Below are positions 23,530 through 32,247 of a DNA stretch of 55,304 nt, piece by piece; positions within the stretch are counted from its first letter, which is position 1; each line of letters starts with the position of its first letter. The stretch lies in contig JAKOXL010000025.1 of assembly GCA_029781045.1 (NCBI GenBank), positions 1-55,304 of the forward strand. The letters run 5' to 3'. The position numbers and the translations under genes are program-made. Source of the DNA: Bacillota bacterium (GTDB lineage: Bacteria > Bacillota > UBA994 > UBA5500). The notes under the pieces are model-generated. The model was not told where the DNA came from. It ran no database searches and was given only the letters and a program-made list of their open reading frames with translations.

Positions 23530-25030
23530 CTCTATTTACTAGCGGGTAGTGACAAGCAACAAAGTGTCCTGGTTTCATTTCCCGCCACTCGGGCACCACC
23601 TGCTTGCAGTGCTCTTTGGCATACTTGCAGCGCGTGTGGAAACGACAACCACTGGGTGGATTGATGGGGCTCGGAATATCACCTTCAATCACTGCCAACT
23701 CCTTCTTCCCTTCATCTTCCGTAGTAGGAATAGCATCCAGCAAAGCCTCTGTGTAGGGATGCAGAGGATTGGCAAAAATCTCGTCAGGCGTAGTGAGCTC
23801 CACCAAATTGCCCAGATACATGACCCCCACACGGTCACTGATGAACTTAACCACACTGAGGTCGTGGGAAATAAACAAATAGGTTAGCCTTTTCTGCTCC
23901 TTCAGATCCAATAAGAGATTAATGATCTGTGACTGTATGGAGACATCCAAGGCGCTCACCGGCTCATCACAAACCACAAACTTGGGCTGAGGAGCTAGAG
24001 CTCGGGCAATACCAATCCGTTGCCGCTGACCGCCAGAGAACTGATGCGGGTATCGATGCAGCATGTAGTTCTGCAACCCGCATTGCTCCATCAGACCGAG
24101 CACATACTGCTCCAACATCCGACTGCCGGGCTTGAAAATGCCGTGGGCCGTCAAAGCCTCGCTGATCAACTGCCCCACAGTCAGACGTGGATTGAGGGAG
24201 GAGTAGGGATCTTGGAAGATTATCTGTAACTCCCGACGCAAAACTCGCATTTCGCTGGGAGTAAGCTTCGACAGATCTATGCCATCATCCTGCATGGCTT
24301 CCAGCCGCGCAAAACAATCCTTGCTGGCATAACGCTCCTTTAGCTCCTCAATAACTGCCCCTTTGCTTTCAAACTCTCTCTTGGCCTTGGTAAGCTGGGG
24401 CATCAATTCTTCTATTTCCCGCTTGCAGTCTGAAAGCCGCTTGTTCTCCTCCATAGTGCGGTCAGTTAGGACTTCCAACGCGTCCCGGTTCATCTCCAAA
24501 TCCTTGAGGCGAGCAGCCAGAGGTGCATACAGGCTCCCCGCTTCGTACTCGGCCTCCAACGCCCGGGCCACTTCCTGCAGATCGTCGGCCAGAACCAGAC
24601 CGCCGGCTATGCGGAGCGCATCTTCATAGCGGGAACGCACCCTACGGGCCCTGCGGTCTAAAGACTGGAAGTCAGCGGCCAGCAGATCATGCCCCTTCTC
24701 CTGCACCAAGCGCTCGTAATCAGTTACAATGCTAGGCAACTCATGGATGACCCGGCGCACGTACTTGGGCTTAAACTCTTCCAACGTCCGGCCGTAGTAG
24801 AGGGTGGTGCCACTGGTCTGGGGATACAGCTGCAAGATCACCCGGCCTAAGGTGGACTTTCCGCAACCACTCTCCCCTACCAGACCCAGAGTCTCGCCCT
24901 CATAGATATCCAGCGAGATATTATCGTTGGCCTGCACGTATAATTGCTGGCGCTGGAAAATGGATTTCTTCTTGATAGGGAAGTGCTTGGTTAAGTTCCT
25001 GACACGAATGAGTACCTTCTTATTCTCCAC
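23489..25030 (-). CDS. oppF: Oligopeptide ABC transporter ATPase (OppF type) with a long charged insert
   Basis: Residues 1-70 hold the N-terminal half of an ABC ATPase including Walker [10 protein letters not shown] (53-60). The Q-loop segment [15 protein letters not shown] appears only at about residue 275, the signature [15 protein letters not shown] follows, then Walker [10 protein letters not shown] and the switch histidine FISHDLSVV. The C-terminal oligopeptide-binding extension with clustered Cys ([15 protein letters not shown]) is present. Typical OppF is about 330 residues; here about 180 extra residues of charged helical, coiled-coil-like sequence lie between Walker A and the Q-loop. 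GTG start overlapping oppD by 11 bases. Confidence 0.9.
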   Translation of the reverse strand: MENKKVLIRVRNLTKHFPIKKKSIFQRQQLYVQANDNISLDIYEGETLGLVGESGCGKSTLGRVILQLYPQTSGTTLYYGRTLEEFKPKYVRRVIHELPSIVTDYERLVQEKGHDLLAADFQSLDRRARRVRSRYEDALRIAGGLVLADDLQEVARALEAEYEAGSLYAPLAARLKDLEMNRDALEVLTDRTMEENKRLSDCKREIEELMPQLTKAKREFESKGAVIEELKERYASKDCFARLEAMQDDGIDLSKLTPSEMRVLRRELQIIFQDPYSSLNPRLTVGQLISEALTAHGIFKPGSRMLEQYVLGLMEQCGLQNYMLHRYPHQFSGGQRQRIGIARALAPQPKFVVCDEPVSALDVSIQSQIINLLLDLKEQKRLTYLFISHDLSVVKFISDRVGVMYLGNLVELTTPDEIFANPLHPYTEALLDAIPTTEDEGKKELAVIEGDIPSPINPPSGCRFHTRCKYAKEHCKQVVPEWREMKPGHFVACHYPLVNRGETVAEEAKSASS

Positions 25031-26015
25031 TGCTTCTCACTCCCTTCTCGGGATAAAAGCACCTGACCGCTTGTACATCGTTGACCTGTACCAATTCCGG
25101 TTCATGCTCATGGCATTTGGCGGTGGCATACTTACAGCGGGGAGCGAACTTGCATCCCGGTGGCAAAGCCAACGGATGAGGCACCGCCCCCGGAATAGCT
25201 TCCAGGCGGTTACCTTGATGGCTCTTAAGCAAAGGAATTGACTTCAGAAGTGCCTCCGTATAGGGGTGTGAGTAGTTACTCCGCGGCCTGAAAATATAAT
25301 CAACGGGTGCCATTTCCACCACTTGCCCACAATACATCACTACCACATCATCGGCCATTTGGTTAATAACACCCAGATCGTGGGTAATGAACATGATAGC
25401 CGTTTTGAATTCTTCTTTTAACTCATTCATAAGGCGCAAGATTTGAGCTTGAATGGTAACGTCAAGGGCAGTAGTGGGCTCGTCGGCTATCAGCAAACGC
25501 GGCCTACAGGCCAAAGCAATAGCTATCATCACCCGCTGACGCATTCCACCAGATAACTGATGCGGGTACTGATAGGCGATCTCTTCCGGATTGGAGATCT
25601 TCACAGCCGCCAGCATTTCCACCGACCGCTGATGGGCCTCCTGCTTACTCAGACCCTGATGTAGCATAAGCACTTCACTGATTTGGCGGCTGATAGTAAA
25701 CACCGGGTTCAAGGAAGTCATGGGCTCCTGGAATATCATAGAGATAGCATTACCCCTGATCTTGTACAACTCTTCCATGGATAAATGGGTAATGTCCCGA
25801 CCATCAAAGATGATCTGGCCCGAATATATCTTCTGGTTCTCCTCAAACAGCTGTAGTACACTGAGGGCCGTCTGGCTCTTGCCACTTCCCGATTCGCCGA
25901 CCACCCCCAGGGTCTTACCCTCTTCCACTGTCAGTGAGACACCGTTAACCGCCTTTATCAGACCCCGTCGAGTCTCAAAATAGGCGTGTAGGTCTTTAAT
26001 CTCTAGCAAGCTCAT
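25020..26015 (-). CDS. oppD: Oligopeptide ABC transporter ATPase OppD
   Basis: A 331-residue ABC ATPase of the Opp/Dpp D type, powering peptide uptake. Walker [11 protein letters not shown]-loop [14 protein letters not shown], signature [15 protein letters not shown], Walker [13 protein letters not shown], switch FITHDLGV and the C-terminal [15 protein letters not shown] motif are all present. It has normal length, unlike its OppF partner. Starts 13 bases after the permease gene and is followed by an overlapping oppF. Confidence 0.95.
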   Translation of the reverse strand: MSLLEIKDLHAYFETRRGLIKAVNGVSLTVEEGKTLGVVGESGSGKSQTALSVLQLFEENQKIYSGQIIFDGRDITHLSMEELYKIRGNAISMIFQEPMTSLNPVFTISRQISEVLMLHQGLSKQEAHQRSVEMLAAVKISNPEEIAYQYPHQLSGGMRQRVMIAIALACRPRLLIADEPTTALDVTIQAQILRLMNELKEEFKTAIMFITHDLGVINQMADDVVVMYCGQVVEMAPVDYIFRPRSNYSHPYTEALLKSIPLLKSHQGNRLEAIPGAVPHPLALPPGCKFAPRCKYATAKCHEHEPELVQVNDVQAVRCFYPEKGVRSSGE

Positions 26016-26028
26016 TCCTTTTCACCCC

Positions 26029-27906
26029 CTATTTCTGGTTCGCTCTCGGATCCATTGCCTCACGTAAAGCGTCACCCACCAGGTTGACACTCAGAGCAGC
26101 AAGGACCACGAACAGACCGGGTATCAGCCATCGCCACCAATAGTACTCGATAACTGAAGACGTCTGTGCGTTAATTAGGATGTTGCCCCAAGAAGGCGTA
26201 GGGGGAGCCACGCCGAAACCGAGGAAAGACAAACCGGCCTCAGTCAAAAGGGAGCTGGCGTAGCTAAGGGTAATGTTAACTATCACCAAGTTGAAGATAT
26301 TGGGCAATATATGGCGGACTATGATGTTCTGGTACTTGACTCCTAGGGCCCTGGCCGCCAACACAAAGTCCTTTTCGCGTTCCAGAAGGATCTGGGCTCG
26401 GACCAAACGGGCCAAACCTGGCCAACTGAGGAAACCAATAATAACCATGATCATGTAAATGCGGTACATTTCAGATACTCGGCCCCGCACAACTGCCGAA
26501 AGAGTAATAGCAATAGGCAAGAAGGGTATCGCCATGAAAACCTCAGTTAAGCGCATCAGGGCATTGTCTACCCAGCCGCCGAAGAATCCGGCCGTCATAC
26601 CAACCGCAAGAGCAATCACCACGGCAATGCAAACGGAAATAGCCCCCACCGTCAATGATATACGCCCGCCGTGAATGATGCGGGTGAAAAGATCACGCCC
26701 CTGCTCGTCGGTACCAAAGGGGAAACCTTTGTTGCCCCAGGCGGTAATGGTACCGTCTTCGTGGACGGCGTAGTTCTGGAACATACCACCATAGATGCGC
26801 TCCACCGGCTTAGCGGTCAAGGCGACGGGCAGTTCCAGTTGCCCATAATGGTTGGCGCCCCAATAGGCCACCTTCCCATTATCGAACAGCAGGGCCATGT
26901 TGTTCTTACCACCCAACATTTGCTTAACCTTGCCCTGTATTTCCGGCAATTTGAGAAGCCCATACTCGGTGTCGCCCCACACATGCAGTTCACCCTGGTC
27001 ATCGAGGGCCAGTACAGCCCGATACGAGGAGACAATGTCCACAACTCGCACCGAACCATTCTGCAACTCCAGCGGCACGCGGCGGAAAGCGTTCTCAATA
27101 CCAGTGGTATGGACTGTTCCATCATCAAGCAACAAAGCCATGTTGTTAGAGCTGACAGCTACCTTAACAATCCGACCCTGCAATTCTTGCGGAATAAGGT
27201 CCACCCGGTTGGCCATGACACTACCCCAGGCATAAACTTCACCATCGGTAAAAAGAACAGCCGAATAGAGCTCACTGGCATAGATCTCTTTGACCTTCTT
27301 GACTATGAGCTTCTGCTGTAACTCAAAGGGTATCTCTGCTTGCTGGAAGTTGTTTTGACCCCAGCCATAGACCCTCCCCTGATCATCAAGGGCGAGAATA
27401 TGCCTATCACCGGCTGCAACCTGCACGATATTGGCGGCCTTCACTTCCGCGGGAATCTTAAAGATGCTGGTGGAGAAGCCCTCCAGCAAATAAGTGGGTT
27501 GGGTACCCCAGACATAGATATTACCCGCTTCGGAGAGCGCCACAGAAAAGGAGACTCCTGACGAAATGTGTTTTACGCCCTCCTTAACCAGGGCCTTGGG
27601 ATACTTAAGATAGTTCACGCCTGGCCTTATATTACGCAGAGTGGTCTCCGTATGGCTCAAGTCAATGGGTTTGAGGTAAGACCCCACGAAGGAAAAGGAC
27701 AAAATGCAAATAAAACCGATCAAACCGATTATGCCAAGTTTGTGACGGAGGAAGTTCCTGATGATCATCTTGGCAGGGGTCATCAAAGCTTCCTCTTCCA
27801 AGACTGATAGCTGAGGCTTGTCCCTCAGGAAGAGCCGTTTAAACATGGAGAAAAAAGAAGCCAATACCCCATTCTTCTTTGGCTCACGTTCCATCTTTGC
27901 TTCCAT
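26029..27906 (-). CDS. oppC: OppC-type permease with inserted seven-repeat RCC1 propeller
   Basis: A 625-residue permease, about double the usual length. Residues 1-80 hold the cytoplasmic N-terminus and the first membrane helix (LGIIGLIGFICILSFSF). Residues about 105-395 contain seven RCC1-type repeats such as HILALDDQGRVYGWG and NMALLFDNGKVAYWG, which predict a complete seven-bladed propeller. The chain then resumes with the OppC motif FGTDEQGRDLFTRIIHGGRIS and the remaining helices, including the EAA loop (ALGVKYQNIIVRHILPN). The first helix topology puts the propeller outside the cell. It may bind a substrate, the binding protein or the cell wall. Confidence 0.93.
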   Translation of the reverse strand: MEAKMEREPKKNGVLASFFSMFKRLFLRDKPQLSVLEEEALMTPAKMIIRNFLRHKLGIIGLIGFICILSFSFVGSYLKPIDLSHTETTLRNIRPGVNYLKYPKALVKEGVKHISSGVSFSVALSEAGNIYVWGTQPTYLLEGFSTSIFKIPAEVKAANIVQVAAGDRHILALDDQGRVYGWGQNNFQQAEIPFELQQKLIVKKVKEIYASELYSAVLFTDGEVYAWGSVMANRVDLIPQELQGRIVKVAVSSNNMALLLDDGTVHTTGIENAFRRVPLELQNGSVRVVDIVSSYRAVLALDDQGELHVWGDTEYGLLKLPEIQGKVKQMLGGKNNMALLFDNGKVAYWGANHYGQLELPVALTAKPVERIYGGMFQNYAVHEDGTITAWGNKGFPFGTDEQGRDLFTRIIHGGRISLTVGAISVCIAVVIALAVGMTAGFFGGWVDNALMRLTEVFMAIPFLPIAITLSAVVRGRVSEMYRIYMIMVIIGFLSWPGLARLVRAQILLEREKDFVLAARALGVKYQNIIVRHILPNIFNLVIVNITLSYASSLLTEAGLSFLGFGVAPPTPSWGNILINAQTSSVIEYYWWRWLIPGLFVVLAALSVNLVGDALREAMDPRANQK

Positions 27907-27921
27907 CTTCGCTCGCCCCCT

Positions 27922-28893
27922 TTACTCCAACTTGATCCGCGGATCAACCAAACCATAGGTAATATCAGCCACGAAGTTGGCTACGATGCTGAGCATAGCG
28001 AAGAAGAGGTTCATACTGATTACCAACATAAAGTCCCGGTTATTCAAAGCCTTAACAAGCACATGGCCGATGCCGTTCCAGGCAAAAACCGTTTCCGTAA
28101 TGGCTGACCCATAGAATAGAGAAAAGATGGCGCCGATAACAATTGTAGAAATGGGAATGAGAGCGTTGCGGAAGGCATGGGAATAGATAACAACCTTCTC
28201 TGCCAAGCCCTTGGAACGAGCGGTACGAATATAATCCTGATTCAGCGCATCAATCATGGCATTACGCACATAACGGATAGTTCCTGCCAAGCTGATAATG
28301 GTTAACGTCAGCACAGGCAAAGCCATATACTTCAGCCAGGAAAGATAATAGGCCAGATCCTTACCATATACCGTCAGCGGCATGCCTCCTGGAGGCAGCA
28401 AGCGCAGTCTTATGGCTATGGTGAAGATCAGAGTTAAAGCCACAAAGAAAGAAGGCATGGAATAGGTAATGAGGGAAAACACCTGCCAGGCGTTATCGTA
28501 GAATTTTCCGCGTTTGACAGCCATTTTGATCCCTACGGGTAGGGTAATGGCCAACTCCAGTATGATCACGAAGATGTTTAGAATAATGGTGTTTTTCAAG
28601 GGCTCCTTAATGGCGTCTTTTACCGGTCTGTTATGCAGCGTGGACCAACCCAACTCGCCTTGCAGAGTATTCCCTATCCAGCGCAGGTATTGCTCCGGAT
28701 AGGATTTATCCAAGCCGAGTTTTATCTTCATTGCTTCATAAGCAGCCTGATAATGCTCCGCCTTCAGCCCCGGGTTAAGCATCATGCGCACCGGATCGCC
28801 GGGCATCATCTTGAGCAAAGCAAAGAGCATGATGGTGATCAAGATAATTACCGGGATCAAAGAGAGTATTCTACGGATGATGTATCTTAACAA
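27922..28893 (-). CDS. oppB: Oligopeptide ABC transporter permease OppB
   Basis: A 323-residue permease with six predicted helices and the OppB hallmarks: IRRILSLIPVIILITIMLF at the N-terminus, MPGDPVRMML, LGLDKSYPEQYLRWIGN, and the EAA-type loop TARSKGLAEKVVIYSHAFRN. TTG start with GGAGG upstream. It pairs with the propeller-bearing permease to form the pore. No unusual domains. Confidence 0.95.
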   Translation of the reverse strand: MLRYIIRRILSLIPVIILITIMLFALLKMMPGDPVRMMLNPGLKAEHYQAAYEAMKIKLGLDKSYPEQYLRWIGNTLQGELGWSTLHNRPVKDAIKEPLKNTIILNIFVIILELAITLPVGIKMAVKRGKFYDNAWQVFSLITYSMPSFFVALTLIFTIAIRLRLLPPGGMPLTVYGKDLAYYLSWLKYMALPVLTLTIISLAGTIRYVRNAMIDALNQDYIRTARSKGLAEKVVIYSHAFRNALIPISTIVIGAIFSLFYGSAITETVFAWNGIGHVLVKALNNRDFMLVISMNLFFAMLSIVANFVADITYGLVDPRIKLE

Positions 28894-29042
28894 AGCGGCA
28901 CCTCCTTTTCCATTTCTCTCCCTCTACTACAGTGCCTCGTTGGTCACCCGCTCGCAACCAGCTGAGCATACAAGGTGATAGGGGACAGCGCGATGCCATC
29001 CCCTATCTTTTCTACCCTAGGCTCGCTAGTTGAGCTTATTGC

Positions 29043-30839
29043 CTATTCTTTATAGATGTCGCAGATGATATCGGACCAGTCAGCAAAAGGCGTGGTGTTC
29101 ATGCCTTTGACGTGCTTGCTGAAGATATCATAGTATTGGTTGGAGTAGAGCGGAATCGTTGGCAGATAGTCGGCGTAAGCCTTCTGGAATTCCAACCAGA
29201 GTTTGGAGTACTCTTCTCTCTGGGTAGGCTCCAGACTTCTCATTGCCTTAGTCAGCCTATCAATCTCTGGGTCATTGACCTGGTTAGCGTTCATCCAGGT
29301 ACCTAGCCAATCAGAGTGGAAGCTATAGTACGGGTCATAGGCAACGCTGAAGTTGGAGGCCAAGTTGAAGGTATGATACTTACGCTCTCCCTCGGGGAGC
29401 TCATAGGCATAGTAGTAATGGCTTAACAAGGCATCGAAGTCACCGCGAGTCAAGGTAAACTCAATACCGGCCAGCGGTGCATTGGCTTTCAGCTGCAATT
29501 CTACATTGTCGGTCACCGTGTTGTCTTCGGTACCGAAGTGGTTTATCACCAGCTTTTCGCCCTTGGAGTTGTGGCGAATGTAGGTGCCTTCCGCATTGGC
29601 CTTGGACGGATCAAACGGAGTTACACCGTCGGCCTCGAATCGCCATTCGGTCTGATCCAAGAGCTCATTGGCCTTAGCGATGTCGCGGCTGAAGTGAGGC
29701 AGAGCATCGATCTCGGCCTTGTTCTCTTGGTACATCCACTGGGCCAGACCATAGTGGCCGTTGGTTACCGAACCATAACCGCCCAGCACGTTCTTGATGA
29801 TTTCATCGCGGTCCATCAAGTATGCCAAGGCATGGCGCACTTCTTTAACTGCGGTAGGCCCGAAGTCGCAATGCATGAAGAAGCCACCAAAACCATTGCG
29901 GGCATACCAGTGTGTTACCGTGTTCTTATCGGCCTTAGCCTTTTCAATCTTCTCGCCTTGAATTACACCGGTGACCATGTCGATTTCGCCGTTAATGACC
30001 TGGTCCACATCGGTGGCCTGGTTAACCGAGCGAATAATAACAGTTTCTAGTTTTGGTTTCTTGCCATCATAGGTGCCTTTGAAATGCTCATTCTTCACGA
30101 GGGTGACCGCATTGTTCTCGTAGCTCACGAACTTGAACGGTCCACAGCTGACCGTAGGAGCAAAACGGTAGCCAGCGGCTATAGCTGCGGTCGCCTCTTT
30201 TAGGTCAATGCCGGCGATCTTGGCACCATCTTCATTCTGGTCGATGGTGGCACCCGGAGCCCACACTGCCATGGGCAGCGGCATGAAAGAAGCATAAACG
30301 GTTTCATAGAAGTAGGGCAGTTCAGCGGCATCAATGGTCACTGAGAAAGTATAATCATCAATTAACTTGACGCCTTTAAAGCGATCCACTTGGCCACTGT
30401 AGTACGCCCTATAGCCTACTAGACCTTCGCCCACGGTGCTGGAGGCACCGGCTTCAACCCACTGGGGCGATGCATACCAGAGAATGTAGAACACATAGTC
30501 GGCGGCCGTAATTGGGCTACCATCATTCCATTTCAGATCATCGTGGATAGTGAATGTATAAGTCTTGTTGCCCGCATCATCGACTTCGGTAGTGAGATTC
30601 TTCACGACTGTCTCATCCAGCACAATCTCACCAGCCGGTGTGGTGGCATATGTGCTATGACCCAAGATCATGTTGCGAACCCAAACGTCGTAGGCGTTAT
30701 TACCAAATCCGGGAATGAAGTTGCCCGAGAGTTCCGGACTGCCCACGATTAGTGTCTTGGTATCAACTTTTGGCCCACACCCTACCAAAGCGACCAAGAC
30801 TAGTGCCACTGAAAGCAACAGCAACAGCGACTTTCTCAT
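29043..30839 (-). CDS. oppA: Oligopeptide-binding lipoprotein OppA
   Basis: A 598-residue solute-binding protein (SBP family 5). The signal LLLLLSVALVLVALVGCG ends in a lipobox whose Cys would be lipidated and anchor the protein to the membrane. Family features include the N-terminal TKTLIVGSPELSGNF segment, YTFTIHDDLKWNDGSPITAADYVF, VRHALAYLMDRDEIIKNV and a C-terminal YADYLPTIPLYSNQYYD segment. First gene of the operon; ATG preceded by AAGGAGGAGG. Confidence 0.95.
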   Translation of the reverse strand: MRKSLLLLLSVALVLVALVGCGPKVDTKTLIVGSPELSGNFIPGFGNNAYDVWVRNMILGHSTYATTPAGEIVLDETVVKNLTTEVDDAGNKTYTFTIHDDLKWNDGSPITAADYVFYILWYASPQWVEAGASSTVGEGLVGYRAYYSGQVDRFKGVKLIDDYTFSVTIDAAELPYFYETVYASFMPLPMAVWAPGATIDQNEDGAKIAGIDLKEATAAIAAGYRFAPTVSCGPFKFVSYENNAVTLVKNEHFKGTYDGKKPKLETVIIRSVNQATDVDQVINGEIDMVTGVIQGEKIEKAKADKNTVTHWYARNGFGGFFMHCDFGPTAVKEVRHALAYLMDRDEIIKNVLGGYGSVTNGHYGLAQWMYQENKAEIDALPHFSRDIAKANELLDQTEWRFEADGVTPFDPSKANAEGTYIRHNSKGEKLVINHFGTEDNTVTDNVELQLKANAPLAGIEFTLTRGDFDALLSHYYYAYELPEGERKYHTFNLASNFSVAYDPYYSFHSDWLGTWMNANQVNDPEIDRLTKAMRSLEPTQREEYSKLWLEFQKAYADYLPTIPLYSNQYYDIFSKHVKGMNTTPFADWSDIICDIYKE

Positions 30840-31106
30840 TTTCTACCTCCTCCTTGAAATTGACAACGATAATGTACATTTTTAGCTCTCGGGTGAAACC
30901 CGATGTTGCTATAAATCATATTTCACCATGCAAATAAAAAGTCCTGCCTGTTTTAAGCCAAATTTCTATCAAATCTGATGGGCAATACTTATTAGCCTTC
31001 CGTGCCTTATCTCTACTCTCTAAAAAGCTCCTTTATATAATCATCTAGGGACTTGATGTTTTGACCCAGTTAAGTAAACCGATTCCAAACAAGAAAAGGA
31101 CATTCC
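30840..31106. other. Intergenic region upstream of oppA
   Basis: About 267 bases with no gene. It is AT-rich and holds the presumed opp promoter, but I see no clear -35/-10 pair. A short inverted repeat CTCGGGTGAAACCCGA lies at about 30891. The left end overlaps the terminator of the reductase remnant. Confidence 0.4.
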
Positions 31107-31118
31107 CTAAAAATGTCC
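31090..31118 (-). terminator. Terminator overlapping the reductase stop
   Basis: Stem GGACAT with ATGTCC, nine-base loop, followed on the minus strand by TTTTCTT. The stop codon of the upstream frame lies within it (31107-31109). Confidence 0.65.
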
Positions 31119-32188
31119 ACGTACGCGTACACTAAAGAGGCCAGAACGCATGGCCAGATTCCTGAGTTGCGGTTGATACATGACCGGCGACTTGAGATTC
31201 TTGCCTAATAGATTTAGGCGCAGTTTCACCGCCGCCCTGCGGTAACGGTCCAAGACTCCCTCCAATCCTGGTTGCAAACAGTCGGCCAGCATTATGGCGC
31301 TGCGTAGAGCATAACTGATACCTTCCGCCGAGCTGGGACTGATCCACCCAGCGGCTTCCCCAATTAGGGATACCCCTCCTAAGACAGGCAGTGGTTCTGT
31401 GAACCAAGGACGTAACAGGAATGCCCCCTCTCGCCCAGTCTTCTCACCCCATCTCAAGCCATAGTCCCACAGACGTTCTTTGAAAGCCTGAAATAGCTGG
31501 CTGGCCTTGGAGCCAGGTGCTAGAGCCACCCCGACCAGCAACTCATCCTGCTTGGGGATAGTCCATCCATAAAAGTCGGTAATGTGACGGGCAAAGACGG
31601 CAGTGAAATAAGGCATCGACTGTTCAGCACGAAATCTTTCTTGGATAGCCACATATGGTCGCAAATGACTGCTGGCCCCTAAAGCCTGCCTTCTGACCAA
31701 CGAGTTGGCGCCATCGGCTCCTATTAGCAAGCGGGCCCGTTCCTGCCAGCGTCTGCCCTCCCGTTGTAGGGTCAAGGTAAGGTAGTTATCTCGCCCTCCC
31801 GTTGATAACCACAGAAGGTGGCTCCAAAACAAGTGGTGACTCCAACGGCGGAGGCTAAAGAAACCAGCCAACGATCAAACCTTTCCCGCTCTATATTGAT
31901 ATAAAAACGCTGATAGTAGCGTTCGAAACCCTGATCCAGGTCAATGGTGCGGACAACAAACAACTGGGGCCCAACCAATACTTCCCGCGGAAGCCCCAAT
32001 CCTAACTGGGCCAACACCTTCTGGGCATCGGGAGCCAACAACCCACCACAGCTCTTGATGGGGCTACCAGCTGTAACCTCTTGATCCAGATCGCGCCGAT
32101 CAACCAATAGTATTCGATAGCGCTTCCCCAGTAGTCGCGCCAAAGTGGCTCCCGCCGGACCTGCCCCTACAATGGCTAGATCATACAT
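31107..32188 (-). pseudogene. Geranylgeranyl reductase-family flavoprotein, frameshifted
   Basis: The 5' part starts at an ATG at 32188 (AGGAGG upstream) and encodes an FAD Rossmann motif (LAIVGAGPAGATLARLLG) and the family's CGGLL segment. It then hits a stop at 31772. The second frame, from roughly 31800 on, carries the rest: LLIGADGANSLVRR, YGWTIPKQDELLVGV, LIGEAAGWISPSSAEGI and the C-terminus. One extra G in the GGG run near 31795 would restore a single frame. Members reduce isoprenoid double bonds or otherwise use FAD. This is either a recent inactivation or a sequence error. Confidence 0.8.
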
Positions 32189-32209
32189 GGGCATCCTCCT
32201 ATAAGAACT

Positions 32210-32233
32210 AGCCCCGCCTAAAAGGGCGGGGCT
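32210..32233 (-). terminator. Hairpin after pepF
   Basis: Strong GC stem AGCCCCGCC with GGGCGGGGCT, five-base loop, 15 bases past the pepF stop. Only a short T-rich run follows (TAGTTCTTATAG), so its strength as a terminator is uncertain. Confidence 0.6.
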
Positions 32234-32247
32234 CAGCTCCCTCCATA

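Noticed and set aside
31755-31804. Programmed -1 frameshift in the reductase at the GGGAGGG run.
   Set aside because: No clear slippery heptamer or downstream pseudoknot was seen; a missing base is simpler.
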